From the NCBI RefSeq assembly GCF_014648115.1, contig NZ_BMQM01000002.1:245010-309009 (forward strand): a DNA stretch of 64,000 bases, read 5' to 3'. Source of the DNA: Deinococcus seoulensis. GTDB taxonomy: Bacteria > Deinococcota > Deinococci > Deinococcales > Deinococcaceae. Below the pieces are notes generated by a model. The model saw only the letters and a list, made by a program, of their open reading frames with translations, searched no databases and had not been told where the DNA came from. Shown here one piece after another: positions 53,150 to 63,967 of this stretch. Both the position numbers and the translations under genes were made by a program. The number at the start of each line of letters is the position of its first letter. Within the stretch, counting starts at the first letter, position 1.

Positions 53150-53253
53150 CCAGCGGCGACCGGCGCCGCCCGGACGCCCGGCAACTGCTCGGCGCGACCC
53201 TGACCCTGCTGCTGCTGATGCTGCTGAGCGGCACCCTCGCCCGCCTGCTGTAG
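53146..53253 (+). CDS. Small single-pass membrane ORF coupled to ddrA (35 aa)
   Basis: GTG start within a 4 bp GTGA overlap with the ddrA stop. The product has a basic N terminus (VTSGDRRRPDARQLLGATL) and one hydrophobic helix of about 18 residues (LLGATLTLLLLMLLSGTLA). Ends 14 bp from the convergent methyltransferase gene. If translated it would be induced with ddrA by DNA damage. Short length means chance cannot be excluded; evidence is overlap, hydrophobicity and lack of any terminator between. Confidence 0.45.
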   Translation: MTSGDRRRPDARQLLGATLTLLLLMLLSGTLARLL

Positions 53254-53267
53254 ACACTCTTCAGCCT

Positions 53268-53981
53268 TCAGCCCCGGCCCGCCTCTCCCAGCGGGCTTTC
53301 TTCTGCCCGGCTCTCCCCTGCCCGCCTCTCTCCTGCACGGCTCTCCCCTGCCGGGCGCAGGTCGAACAGCGTGTGCCCGGTGCGCACGCCCAGCGGGCGG
53401 GTCGTCCAGTGCTCCTGCGCGTGCAGCTGCAATCCGGCGGCGCGGAACAGGGCGTGCCAGTCGGCCTGCGAGCGGTGCGCGTGCGGGTGCCCGGCCTCCA
53501 GGTTCAGCAGGGCGTCCAGCCACTGTCCGGCGCGGCCCGGCCTGCACCCACCCGCCTCCAGGTCCTCGATGACGATCACGCGGCCCGAGACGCGCGCCGC
53601 CTCGCGCAGCACGGCCAGCGGGTCCGGGCAGTGGTGCAGCACGAACGCCAGCAGCGTCACGCCGAACTGACCGTCCGGGAACGGCAGGCGGCCCTGGAAC
53701 AGCACGCGGGTCAGGCCGCCGCGCCGCGCCAGCGTGCGGGCGCACGGGTGCGCGATCAGGCGTTGCCCCCACGCGCCGGGATGCGGCGGCACGTCCGCCA
53801 GGGTGACGGTCCAGCCCCGCCGGGCCAGCAGCGCCCCGGTGTGCCCGGTCCCGGCCCCCAGGTCCAGCAGGGTGCTGCCAGCGGGGACATACGGCCGCAG
53901 TCTGCGCGCGACCCCCCGGGCGCGGGGCCAGCCGACCGGGCCGTACAGCGCGGCGATCAGGGCGTCCAGACGGGACGGCAC
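53268..53981 (-). CDS. Class I SAM-dependent methyltransferase
   Basis: 237 aa. Motif I TLLDLGAGTGHTGALL, motif II-like VTLADVPPH, and VTLLAFVLHHCPDPLAVLRE as in Methyltransf_11 (UbiE-like small-molecule methylases). The C-terminal 30 residues are an AGESRAGERR-type Gly/Glu/Arg/Ser repeat coded by 15 bp tandem units (about 53281-53350), probably non-essential. Begins 3 bp after the hrpB stop and is co-transcribed. Substrate unknown. Confidence 0.85.
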   Translation of the reverse strand: MPSRLDALIAALYGPVGWPRARGVARRLRPYVPAGSTLLDLGAGTGHTGALLARRGWTVTLADVPPHPGAWGQRLIAHPCARTLARRGGLTRVLFQGRLPFPDGQFGVTLLAFVLHHCPDPLAVLREAARVSGRVIVIEDLEAGGCRPGRAGQWLDALLNLEAGHPHAHRSQADWHALFRAAGLQLHAQEHWTTRPLGVRTGHTLFDLRPAGESRAGERRAGESRAEESPLGEAGRG

Positions 53982-53984
53982 GGC

Positions 53985-56480
<2,496 letters not shown>

Positions 56481-56539
56481 ACCCCCGATGGTACGCGCCG
56501 CAGGGGTACGGAGCGTGGGAAGGGAGCGTGGGAGGGGCG

Positions 56540-56888
56540 GCTGCTTCGCAGCGGAACACAGCTGCTTCGCAGAACCCCTCAGTCAGCTTCGCTGACAGCT
56601 CCCCTTAGAGGGGAGCCTTGAAAGGCGACCGTCGTCGCCACGAGGCCCGTCGTGCGCGCAGCGCGCGGGGCGCATGGCGCGGGTGCGAAGGATGGCGTGT
56701 GAGGCGTGGCCGTAAACGCCCAATCCCCACCACGAACGCCCGCGAAATACCTGCCCAGTGCCAACGTAGGCTCCCCCGCTGCCAGGTTCCAGGCGCGGGT
56801 GTAGATCTGGCGTCAACGCGCAGGCCGCCCTGCGCGGCGAAGACGTGGCCCCCCTGGGGTAGGGGGCTGGGGGGTGGGGAAAGCCCAC
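56540..56888. repeat. Direct repeat 1 (~350 bp) flanking the HAD/oxidoreductase/SDR block
   Basis: Non-coding stretch filling the hrpB-HAD gap. It begins with small palindromes (CTGCTTCGCAG; AGTCAGCTTCGCTGACAG), continues through CTCCCCTTAGAGGGGAG, GTGCGCGCAGCGCGCGG, GCGAAGGATGGCGTGTGAGG, AACGCCCGCGAAATACCTGC, and ends TAGGGGGCTGGGGGGTGGGG then CCCACCTACAAC. The same blocks in the same order and orientation occur at 59265-59583. The HAD gene stop codon is inside its end. An extra ~50 bp near 56775-56840 is absent from the second copy. Confidence 0.85.
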
Positions 56889-57518
56889 CTACAACTCCAG
56901 CACATCCCGCAGATCACGAAGAACTGCGTCCGGAACCTCGCCCTGAAGCGGGTGCGTGGTGGGGAGCCACGCGGCGCGCAGCCCCACCGCCTGCGGCCCG
57001 GCGATGTCGTTGCGGGGCGAGTCGCCCACGAACCATGTGTGCTGGGCGCTGACGCCGAGGCGATTCAGCGCGAGCTGGTAGATGGCGGGGTCGGGTTTGC
57101 TGAGGCCGACGGCTTTGCTGATGACGAGGTCGTCGGTGAGGGAGGTGAGGCCGCAGCGGTCAGCGCAGGTGCGCTGGAGGTCTTCCCAGCCGTTGGTAAC
57201 GACACCCACCCGCACGCCCCGCGCGCGGAGTTCGCGCAGGACGGCGTGCGCGTGGGGCATGGGGACGGCGTGCCGGACGTGGTGGGCGTAGGTGTCGAGG
57301 AGGGTCTGGGGGTCGTGTGGGAGGCCGAGTTCCTGCACGAGCCTGGGGATGACCTGGGCTTTGGGACGGTAGCCGTGATCTTCGAGTTCGAGGAAGCGGG
57401 GGGCGTAGGTAGCGGGGAGGCTGAACTGCCGGGTGTGTTCGGCCAGCCACGCGCGGAGGGTGGCAGCGCGGTCGTGGAGGGTGCCGTCGAGGTCGAAGAG
57501 GATGGCCCGCGTACTCAT
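56889..57518 (-). CDS. HAD-superfamily hydrolase
   Basis: 209 aa. Motif I ILFDLDGTLHDRAAT, motif II VVTNGWEDL, motif III Lys in SKAVGLSKPDPAIY, motif IV FVGDSPRNDIAG. Class I cap (phosphoglycolate phosphatase/YjjG-like). Substrate unknown. TAGCAT lies six bases before the ATG (plus 57525-57530), so it has its own promoter despite following the oxidoreductase gene by 9 bp. The TAG stop is supplied by the adjoining repeat. Confidence 0.9.
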   Translation of the reverse strand: MSTRAILFDLDGTLHDRAATLRAWLAEHTRQFSLPATYAPRFLELEDHGYRPKAQVIPRLVQELGLPHDPQTLLDTYAHHVRHAVPMPHAHAVLRELRARGVRVGVVTNGWEDLQRTCADRCGLTSLTDDLVISKAVGLSKPDPAIYQLALNRLGVSAQHTWFVGDSPRNDIAGPQAVGLRAAWLPTTHPLQGEVPDAVLRDLRDVLEL

Positions 57519-57527
57519 GCGGGGATG

Positions 57528-58562
57528 CTACTCATCGTCAGGTTCGGGGGGGCGGGTCACTTCTGCCCTGTCACCGGGGGTCTTGTGGAACGCGGCGCCC
57601 AGGGAATGCACGGCCGCGTGGATGAGGCGGGTGTTGATGACCTGCGCGGCGTGCATTCCGGCGGCGGCGGCCTGCACCACGTACTGCGGGGCGCCCGTCA
57701 TGTCGCCAACGGCGAACACGCCGGGGACGCTGGTTTCCTGCTGGTCGTCGACCTGCACGCGGCCCCGGTCGCTGAGCTGGCAGCCGAGCGAGGCGGGCAG
57801 GTGGCTGCCCTGCTGCTGTTCGGGCGCGAGGAACACGGCGTCCACGCTGAGGGGCGGCGCGCCCCGGAACGTGACGCACACCGGCTGGTCTTCGAGTGGG
57901 CCGCCGCGCAGGTGCCGGACGGGTTCCGTGCGGATGCGGACGCCGACGCGGCGCAGGTCGCGGGTCTGTTCGGGCGTGAGGGCCGGGTCGCCGTCGCACA
58001 GGAGGGTCACGCGGTCCGACCACGCCCGGACCGTCAGGGCGAGGTGGTGGGCGCTCTGGCCGCAGCCGTACACGGCGAGGGCGCGGCCCTCATGTTCCCA
58101 GCCGTCGCAGTACGGGCAGTGGAACACGCCCTGCCCCCAGCGTTCCCGCAGGCCCGGCACGGGCGGCAGGACGTCCCGCACGCCGGTGGCGAACAGCAGC
58201 ACGCGCGTGCGGTGCCAGTCCTGACCGACCCGCACGGCGAACGCCCCGTCCGGCTCACGGCGAACCTCGCGCGCACCGTCGGAGCAGACGGTCACGTCGT
58301 ACGGCGCGAGGTCCGCCAGCGCCTGCGCTTTCAGGTCCGCCGGGTGCATTCCGTCGCGCGTGAGCAGTCCGTGCCCGGCCGACACGCTCGCGTTGCGGGG
58401 CGGCCCGCCGTCCAGCAGCAGCACCCGCCGCCGCGAACGGCCCAGCGTCAGCGCGGCACTCAGGCCCGAGGGACCAGCCCCGACGATCACCACGTCCAGC
58501 AGGTCCGCCTGCACCCGACCCGCCCGTGGGGGCGGCAACTCCGCCACCGAATCCGCCATCAA
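57528..58562 (-). CDS. Thioredoxin-reductase-like NAD(P)/FAD oxidoreductase
   Basis: 344 aa. FAD motif VIVGAGPSGLSAALTLG, redox-type motif FHCPYCDGWEHEG (CPYC in place of the CATC/CAVC of thioredoxin reductase), NAD(P) motif ALAVYGCGQSAHHLA, and the terminal GVFAVGDMTGAPQYVVQAAA. Resembles class II flavin disulfide reductases that lack their own thioredoxin. Start in a 4 bp overlap with the SDR gene. His/Trp neighbours of the CPYC motif are unusual; disulfide activity is inferred. Confidence 0.88.
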   Translation of the reverse strand: MMADSVAELPPPRAGRVQADLLDVVIVGAGPSGLSAALTLGRSRRRVLLLDGGPPRNASVSAGHGLLTRDGMHPADLKAQALADLAPYDVTVCSDGAREVRREPDGAFAVRVGQDWHRTRVLLFATGVRDVLPPVPGLRERWGQGVFHCPYCDGWEHEGRALAVYGCGQSAHHLALTVRAWSDRVTLLCDGDPALTPEQTRDLRRVGVRIRTEPVRHLRGGPLEDQPVCVTFRGAPPLSVDAVFLAPEQQQGSHLPASLGCQLSDRGRVQVDDQQETSVPGVFAVGDMTGAPQYVVQAAAAGMHAAQVINTRLIHAAVHSLGAAFHKTPGDRAEVTRPPEPDDE

Positions 58563-59248
58563 CGCGGGCCGGGGCGCACGCTCACGTCCGGCAGCGTCGC
58601 GTCACGCGGGGCGTTCAGCACGAACTCGATGGTGGCCGCCACCGAATCCGGATCGATAAACGCCTCCGGCGTGTACGCCGCGCCCTCCTGGGAGCGCACC
58701 TTCGCCTGCATGGGCGTCGCCGTGCGGCCCGGGTACACGCTCGACACGCGCACCCCGGCGCTCGCCTCCTCCTCCCGCAGCGCGTCCGCCAGCGCCTTCA
58801 GGCCGAACTTGCTGGCCGCGTAACTGCCCCACCCCGCGTTCGCGCGCAGGCCCGCGCCGCTGTTCACGAACACCACCGACCCCCGCTCGGCACGCACGCG
58901 CGGCAGCAGCACCCGCGTCAACTCCGCCGGGGCGACCACATTCACCGCCAGCGTGTGCGACCACACCGCATGCCCCTGCTCCGCCACCGCACCCAGCTCC
59001 ACCACACCCGCGTTATGCACCACGTTCGACACACGCCCCACCCCCGCCAGCGCCCCCTCGAACGACTCCGGGCGGGTCAGGTCCAGCACCAACGCCGAAC
59101 CCCCCACCTCCGCACACAGGGCCTCCAACGCCCCCACATTCCGCCCCGACAGGATCAGGTCATGCCCCGCAGCCAACCGCCGCGCCAACGCCGCCCCAAT
59201 CCCACCCGCAGCTCCCGTCACCAACGTCACCGGCCGAACGACACTCAT
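58559..59248 (-). CDS. Short-chain dehydrogenase/reductase
   Basis: 229 aa, classical SDR. Cofactor motif LVTGAAGGIGAALARRLA, NNAG-equivalent VVHNAGVVELGAV, catalytic Ser region FVNSGAGLRAN, and YAASK in WGSYAASKFGLKALA, then VYPGRTATPM. TACCAT lies six bases upstream of the ATG (plus 59255-59260): promoter of the SDR-oxidoreductase unit. Substrate unknown. Confidence 0.92.
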   Translation of the reverse strand: MSVVRPVTLVTGAAGGIGAALARRLAAGHDLILSGRNVGALEALCAEVGGSALVLDLTRPESFEGALAGVGRVSNVVHNAGVVELGAVAEQGHAVWSHTLAVNVVAPAELTRVLLPRVRAERGSVVFVNSGAGLRANAGWGSYAASKFGLKALADALREEEASAGVRVSSVYPGRTATPMQAKVRSQEGAAYTPEAFIDPDSVAATIEFVLNAPRDATLPDVSVRPGPR

Positions 59249-59264
59249 AACCAGATGGTACGGG

Positions 59265-59583
59265 AGGCTGCTCCGCAGCGGAACACAGCTGCTACGCAGG
59301 ACCCAGCTGCTTCGCAGGCGACCCCTCAGTCAGCTTCGCTGACAGCTCCCCTCAAGGGGAGCCTTGAATGCGACCGTCATGGCAACCAGGCCCGTCGTGC
59401 GCGCAGCGCGCGGGGCGAACGCAACAGGTGCGAAGGATGGCGTGTGAGGCGTGGCCGAACCCGCCCGACACCCACAACGAACGCCCGCGAAATACCTGCC
59501 CAGTGCAACGCTGCTCCCCCTGCCCCCCTGGGGTAGGGGGCTGGGGGGTGGGGAAGCCCGCGGCAGGCGCCCACCTACAACGC
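59265..59583. repeat. Direct repeat 2 (~320 bp) flanking the HAD/oxidoreductase/SDR block
   Basis: Second copy of the repeat at 56540, in the same orientation, filling the gap between SDR and amidase genes. Shares CAGTCAGCTTCGCTGACAG, GCGCGCAGCGCGCGGGGCG, GCGAAGGATGGCGTGTGAGG, AACGCCCGCGAAATACCTGC, TAGGGGGCTGGGGGGTGGGG and the end CCCACCTACAAC. It contains one extra CTGCTTCGCAG-type unit at the left. It has no coding potential that fits the neighbours' codon usage. Confidence 0.85.
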
Positions 59584-61527
59584 CTACCGCCCAAGCCCCC
59601 GGTAGTACGCCACGACCCCCGCCGCGATGGCCTGAGCGAGCCGTTCCTGCCCGGCCGGGCTGCTCAGCAGGCGCAGGTTGCCGGGGTCGGTCAGGTACCC
59701 GGTTTCGATCAGGACGCTGGGCTGGCTGGTGGGTCGGGTGAGGGCGAGGTCCGCGCCGGGTTTCAGGCCGGTGCCGGGGCCGAGGTCGGGGAGGCCGGTG
59801 CGCAGGGCGGTGAGGAGGGCGGCGGCGAGGGGTTGGGCCTGGGGGTGGGTGTAGTAGATCTCGGGGCCGCGGATGCCGCGTGGGTCGCGGCCGTCGGGGA
59901 GGGCGTTGGCGTGGACGCTGATGAGGAGGTCGCTGCCCGTGTCGTGGGCGAGCTGGCCGCGTTCGTACAGGCCGACGGTGGTGTCGGTGGTGCGGGTGAG
60001 GTGGATGGTGGCGCCCTGGGCACGGAGGAGTTCGGCGGCGCGGAGGGTGATGGGCAGCACGAGGTTCTTTTCTGGGGTGCCGAGGCTGCCGGCGCCGCCG
60101 CCCTGGGTGCCGCCGTGGCCGGGGTCGAGGGTGATGGTGCGGCCCTGGAGGGGCCGGGTGGGGTCGGTGGTGGGGGGCGTGCGGACATTCAGGCGCAGGT
60201 GGGGGCCGTCGTGGTCGGCGGTGAAGCCCCAGACGGGGGCGTTCAGGGTGAGGGTGAGGCGGGTGGTACCGGGGGTGGTGTTCAGGTCGGTGCGGGCCAG
60301 CAGGGGGTGTGGGGCGGGCGGGGTGAGGGGTGTGATGGGCGGGCCGAACAGGGTGAGGACGAGGGTGCGCGGGTCGGTCTGTTCGAGGGTGAAGGGGGGC
60401 CGGGCGGGGCCGGTGGGGATCAGGAGGGTCAGGTCGCTGCTGGCGCTGGCGGGGGTGGGTGCCGGGGGGGCCGGTACGGGTGCCGCTGCCAGTGTGGGCG
60501 GCGCGGCGGGGTCGCTGGTGACGGGCAGGGCGGGCACGCCGGGCACGGCTGCCGGGGTGGGGACGGGTTCCAGGGCAGGTGGGCTGGTCAGAGCGGAAAG
60601 GGGTTCGTCCAGTTGGACGGTCCCGCCGGTCCAGGGGAGGGGGGCGGTGCCGGGGGCGCCCAGGTCGAGTTGCGTGGCGGTGATCAGGGCGCTCTGGCCG
60701 CCGCTCAGGCGGACGCGCAGGTCGCCTTCCTGCCGGCCGACGACGGTGAAGGTCATGCTGGTGCGGGGGTACAGCAGGGACTGGCCGGTCAGGGTGGTCA
60801 GGACGGTGCTGCTGGCGTTCAGGGCGGGGCCGGGGACCTGTCCGGGGCGCTGGGTGCCGGTGCGGGCGGCGCCGCTCTGCACGGTGACGCGGCCGGGTGC
60901 GGTGGCGGTGACGGTGCGGCCGTCCGGGCCGGTCAGGGTGACGGTCAGCGGGGTGCTGGCCTGCGGGGTGGCGGGAACGGTCAGGTCGGCGCGGTACGTG
61001 CCGGGCGGCCCCTCGCGCAGCGGCGTGGGCGCGGCGCTGCCCAGGCGGGCGGTGGCGCGCGCTCCGGCGCTGCCCTGCACGCTGACGGTCACGCGGCGTT
61101 CGGCGGGCGTGTCGCCGGACGCGTCCCAGAATTCGACCGGCCGGGCGGGCGTGACGCTGCCGGGCAGGATGCGGGTGGGCCGGGCGGGCAGGATGGGCGC
61201 GGCGGCGCGGGTGACGCGCAGGGTGCGGCTGCCGGTCACGCGCCCTGCCTGCCGGGCGGTCAGGGTGAGGGTGTTCACGCCGGGCTTCAGCGGCCACCAC
61301 TCCATGAACAGGCCGTCCGGGCCGGTGGGTACGGCGCGGCCGGACACGTTGAGGGTCGAGCCGGGCGGCACGCGGCCTTCGAGGATCACGTGATCGAACG
61401 GCACGCGGTGGTCGTCCGGGGGGTAGGCGACGAACACGCCGGTCGGGGCGGGCGGGGCGGCCCGGCCGGTCGGCGTCCCGGCGCTCAGGAGGACGATCAG
61501 GGCCAGCAGGGGCGGGGCGGGGCGCAT
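59584..61527 (-). CDS. N-acetylmuramoyl-L-alanine amidase (Amidase_3), exported
   Basis: 647 aa. Signal peptide ([19 protein letters not shown]), a beta-rich region of about 300 residues with several Ig-like/PEGA-like strands ([19 protein letters not shown]), a Pro/Ala/Thr linker (about 330-380), an AMIN-like segment ([15 protein letters not shown]) and a C-terminal zinc amidase: [42 protein letters not shown] and [12 protein letters not shown]. Cleaves stem peptides from peptidoglycan. Longer than common AmiC/LytC proteins. ATG 61527 chosen because the signal peptide follows directly. Confidence 0.92.
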   Translation of the reverse strand: MRPAPPLLALIVLLSAGTPTGRAAPPAPTGVFVAYPPDDHRVPFDHVILEGRVPPGSTLNVSGRAVPTGPDGLFMEWWPLKPGVNTLTLTARQAGRVTGSRTLRVTRAAAPILPARPTRILPGSVTPARPVEFWDASGDTPAERRVTVSVQGSAGARATARLGSAAPTPLREGPPGTYRADLTVPATPQASTPLTVTLTGPDGRTVTATAPGRVTVQSGAARTGTQRPGQVPGPALNASSTVLTTLTGQSLLYPRTSMTFTVVGRQEGDLRVRLSGGQSALITATQLDLGAPGTAPLPWTGGTVQLDEPLSALTSPPALEPVPTPAAVPGVPALPVTSDPAAPPTLAAAPVPAPPAPTPASASSDLTLLIPTGPARPPFTLEQTDPRTLVLTLFGPPITPLTPPAPHPLLARTDLNTTPGTTRLTLTLNAPVWGFTADHDGPHLRLNVRTPPTTDPTRPLQGRTITLDPGHGGTQGGGAGSLGTPEKNLVLPITLRAAELLRAQGATIHLTRTTDTTVGLYERGQLAHDTGSDLLISVHANALPDGRDPRGIRGPEIYYTHPQAQPLAAALLTALRTGLPDLGPGTGLKPGADLALTRPTSQPSVLIETGYLTDPGNLRLLSSPAGQERLAQAIAAGVVAYYRGLGR

Positions 61528-61572
61528 CTTCAGGGTGTAGCACGGCCCGGCGGGGGTATGCTGGGGGTATTC

Positions 61573-62709
61573 ATGAACGACGGGCTGGTCAGTGAGTACA
61601 AGTCGAACCTGCCGCAGTTCGAGGCGTTGCGGGACGCGGCGGTGGCGCACACGCTGGCGATGCTGGAACGCGCGGGGCTGGGCATTCATCACGTGACGGG
61701 CCGCGTGAAGAAACCCCTGAGTCTGGAGGACAAGTTGCGCCGCAAGCCGGGCCGGTACCGGTCGCTGCCGGACGTGACGGACCTCGTGGCGGTGCGCGTG
61801 ATCACGTACTTCGAGTCGGACGTGGGGGCCGTGTCGCGCCTGATCGAGGCGAACCACACGGTGGACTGGGAGCATTCCATCGACAAGAGCAAGATGCACG
61901 ACCCGGACCGGTTCGGGTACATGGGCGTGCATTACGTGGTGCGGCTCACGCCGGACACGCCGGGGCTGGCGGCGTTCGCGGGCATGGGGTTCGAGGTGCA
62001 GATCCGCTCGATCCTGCAACACGCCTGGGCCGAGATCGAGCATGACCTGGGGTACAAGAACCGGGACGCGATTCCGCGTGAGGTGCAGCGCCGCTTCTAC
62101 CGGCTGGCGGGCCTGCTGGAAATGGCGGACGAGGAATTCATGGCCCTGCACCGTCTGTCCCGCGATTACGCCGCGACGCTGCCCGAGCGGGTGCAGACCG
62201 AACCGGAGGGCGTGTTCATCGACGCGCAGAGCATGAAGCACCTGCTGAACATCCCGCCCGTCCGGCCGCTGGACGAGGACGTGGCCGGGGCGTTGCAGGT
62301 GCGGCTCCTGGTGGGCTGGCCGGACCCGGACCGGCCGCAGCGGCTGGCGCGGCTGCTGCATTACGTGGGCGTGAACTCGGTCGGGGCGCTCCAGAAGGAA
62401 CTGGGGCGTTCGCGGGAGGACGTGCGGCGGTTCGCGCGGCAGCTGATGCCGCTGCTGCGTGAGGCGTGGACCCCGGCGGGCGGCGTGCGGCCCGGCACCA
62501 GCGTGGTGCATTACGCGCTGCTGCGCGCCTGCGCGAATCCCAGCCTGGACCCGCACGAGATCGTGGCGATGCTGGACATGCGCGGCGTGCTGGGCAGTCA
62601 GGAACTCGTGCAGGCCGTGCAGGAGGCGTACCGGGCGTTCCTGAACGAGGCGGCCCCCGACGCCCGCACCCTCCCGGAGCTGCCACCGACTGAACAGACG
62701 CCCCCCTGA
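61573..62709 (+). CDS. RelA/SpoT-domain protein (alarmone synthetase-like)
   Basis: 378 aa. Synthetase-type domain about 40-230: [69 protein letters not shown] and LGYKNRD. These match the ppGpp-synthetase fold without an N-terminal hydrolase domain, as in small alarmone synthetases, but about 130 extra C-terminal residues of unknown function (LRLLVGW-type, then [18 protein letters not shown]) make it longer than usual. ATG 61573 follows TATGCT by ten bases. Divergent from the amidase. Confidence 0.88.
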   Translation: MNDGLVSEYKSNLPQFEALRDAAVAHTLAMLERAGLGIHHVTGRVKKPLSLEDKLRRKPGRYRSLPDVTDLVAVRVITYFESDVGAVSRLIEANHTVDWEHSIDKSKMHDPDRFGYMGVHYVVRLTPDTPGLAAFAGMGFEVQIRSILQHAWAEIEHDLGYKNRDAIPREVQRRFYRLAGLLEMADEEFMALHRLSRDYAATLPERVQTEPEGVFIDAQSMKHLLNIPPVRPLDEDVAGALQVRLLVGWPDPDRPQRLARLLHYVGVNSVGALQKELGRSREDVRRFARQLMPLLREAWTPAGGVRPGTSVVHYALLRACANPSLDPHEIVAMLDMRGVLGSQELVQAVQEAYRAFLNEAAPDARTLPELPPTEQTPP

Positions 62710-62862
62710 ACGTGAAGGGTCCGGGGGCAGCCCGGCCAGGGAGGGCCTGACGGTCCGTTGACAGGAGCGGATCACGCTGCGATCAGCAGGAACCCGCGCG
62801 GGCGGCCCCGCCTCCGCGCCCTCCAGGCCGCCCTTCCTCCGGGGTCCTGCCAGGAGCCGGGT

Positions 62863-63666
62863 ATGACACGAACAGCCGGGATGTCGCCCCCTAACGGTCA
62901 GGGGACCGTCAACTCCGTCCCCATGATCCACGCCCCGCACAGCCCGCTGGCCGGGTACGCGTTCCCGCCCGCCATGCTGCGCCGCGCCGCGCAGGAACAC
63001 GGCTGGGGGCCAGCCTTCACGGAATGCGTCGCGCAGGAGTACCGCCGGTTCCTGATCCTGGCCGCCACGGCCGGGCATCCGGTCACGCCGTCACGGGCGG
63101 TGGACGCCCTGTGGCACGAGCACCTGACCTTCACCCGTGATTACTGGGAGCGCCTGACGCCGCTGCTGCCCGCGCCGCTGCACCACGAACCCGCCACCGG
63201 CGAGGCGGGCGACACGGACTTCGCCGCGCAGTACCGCCGCACGCTGGACAGCTACGCCCGCGTGTTCGGCGAGGTGGCCCCGGTCGACGTGTGGCCCGAC
63301 CCGGCAGTCAGGGCGGCCCCAGCCGCGCACACATTCACGCACACGGCCAGCACGGCTGGGGGGGTGAGGTTGTCGGCGCTGCTGCTGGCGGCCCTGGCGG
63401 GCGGCGTGGCGTTCCTGACGTTCCTGTCCACGCGCTTCGGGGTGCTGGCCGCGCTGGGCGTATTCGTGCTGGCACTGATTCTCCTGACGACCGCACAGGC
63501 GACCCCGGCGGGCACCAGCTCCAGGCAGAACCGCAGCGGCAGTGACGGTGGCGGCATGGACATCGGCGGTCTGGACGGCGGGAGTTCGGACGGCAGCGGT
63601 TCAGATGGCGGCAGCAGTTGCGGAAGCAGTTGCGGAAGCAGTTGCGGTGGCGGGTGCAGCAGCTGA
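62863..63666 (+). CDS. GRDP-like membrane protein with Cys/Gly/Ser-rich tail
   Basis: 267 aa. The N-terminal part has a glycine-rich-domain-protein-like core: YRRFLILAATAG, then AVDALWHEHLTFTRDYWERL (the VDxLWHxHxxxTxxY motif). Two hydrophobic helices follow (LSALLLAALAGGVAFLTFL; GVLAALGVFVLALILLTTA) and the last 45 residues are Gly/Ser/Asp with evenly spaced Cys: GGSSCGSSCGSSCGGGCSS. Start at 62863 uses AGGAG six bases upstream; ATG 62881 and 62923 are alternatives. Function unknown; the tail might bind metal. Confidence 0.72.
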   Translation: MTRTAGMSPPNGQGTVNSVPMIHAPHSPLAGYAFPPAMLRRAAQEHGWGPAFTECVAQEYRRFLILAATAGHPVTPSRAVDALWHEHLTFTRDYWERLTPLLPAPLHHEPATGEAGDTDFAAQYRRTLDSYARVFGEVAPVDVWPDPAVRAAPAAHTFTHTASTAGGVRLSALLLAALAGGVAFLTFLSTRFGVLAALGVFVLALILLTTAQATPAGTSSRQNRSGSDGGGMDIGGLDGGSSDGSGSDGGSSCGSSCGSSCGGGCSS

Positions 63667-63811
63667 AACGGACTCCAGTTGCGTGGCTGACGGAACGGCC
63701 GGGTCACCCGTTGAGCGGGTGCCATCCGGTCGCCTCTGCGCTGGGTGTGCGCCATCCAGGGTAGGCCAGACGGCGAATACTCTTTCCGTTCAGCGGGTTT
63801 TACGCTGCGGT

Positions 63812-63967
63812 ATGCGCTTTGAACTTCCAGGATGGCAACCGGGACCTTCCGACCGTGATCTGGAACGCCTGTCCCGTCATCAGCTGGTCGTCACGACCGG
63901 GAGGCCGGACGAGCAGGCGACCGCGTCACGCCTGGGCCCTGACCGCCTGACAGATTTTATGAGATGA
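63812..63967 (+). CDS. Short hypothetical protein (51 aa)
   Basis: ATG 63812 follows TACGCT (63801-63806) by five bases. Product MRFELPGWQPGPSDRDLERL..., hydrophilic with no membrane segment, ending LTDFMR. No family recognised. Region 63667-63811 before it holds no other gene. Real-gene status rests on the promoter spacing and codon use only. Confidence 0.4.
   Translation: MRFELPGWQPGPSDRDLERLSRHQLVVTTGRPDEQATASRLGPDRLTDFMR

Noticed and set aside
59330..61543. 737-codon minus-strand frame overlapping the amidase
   Set aside because: Pro/Arg/His-rich alternate frame of the amidase gene with no recognisable domain.
59368..61572. Long N-terminal extension of the RelA/SpoT frame
   Set aside because: The upstream 735 codons are antisense to the amidase and repeat 2; the family N terminus starts at 61573.
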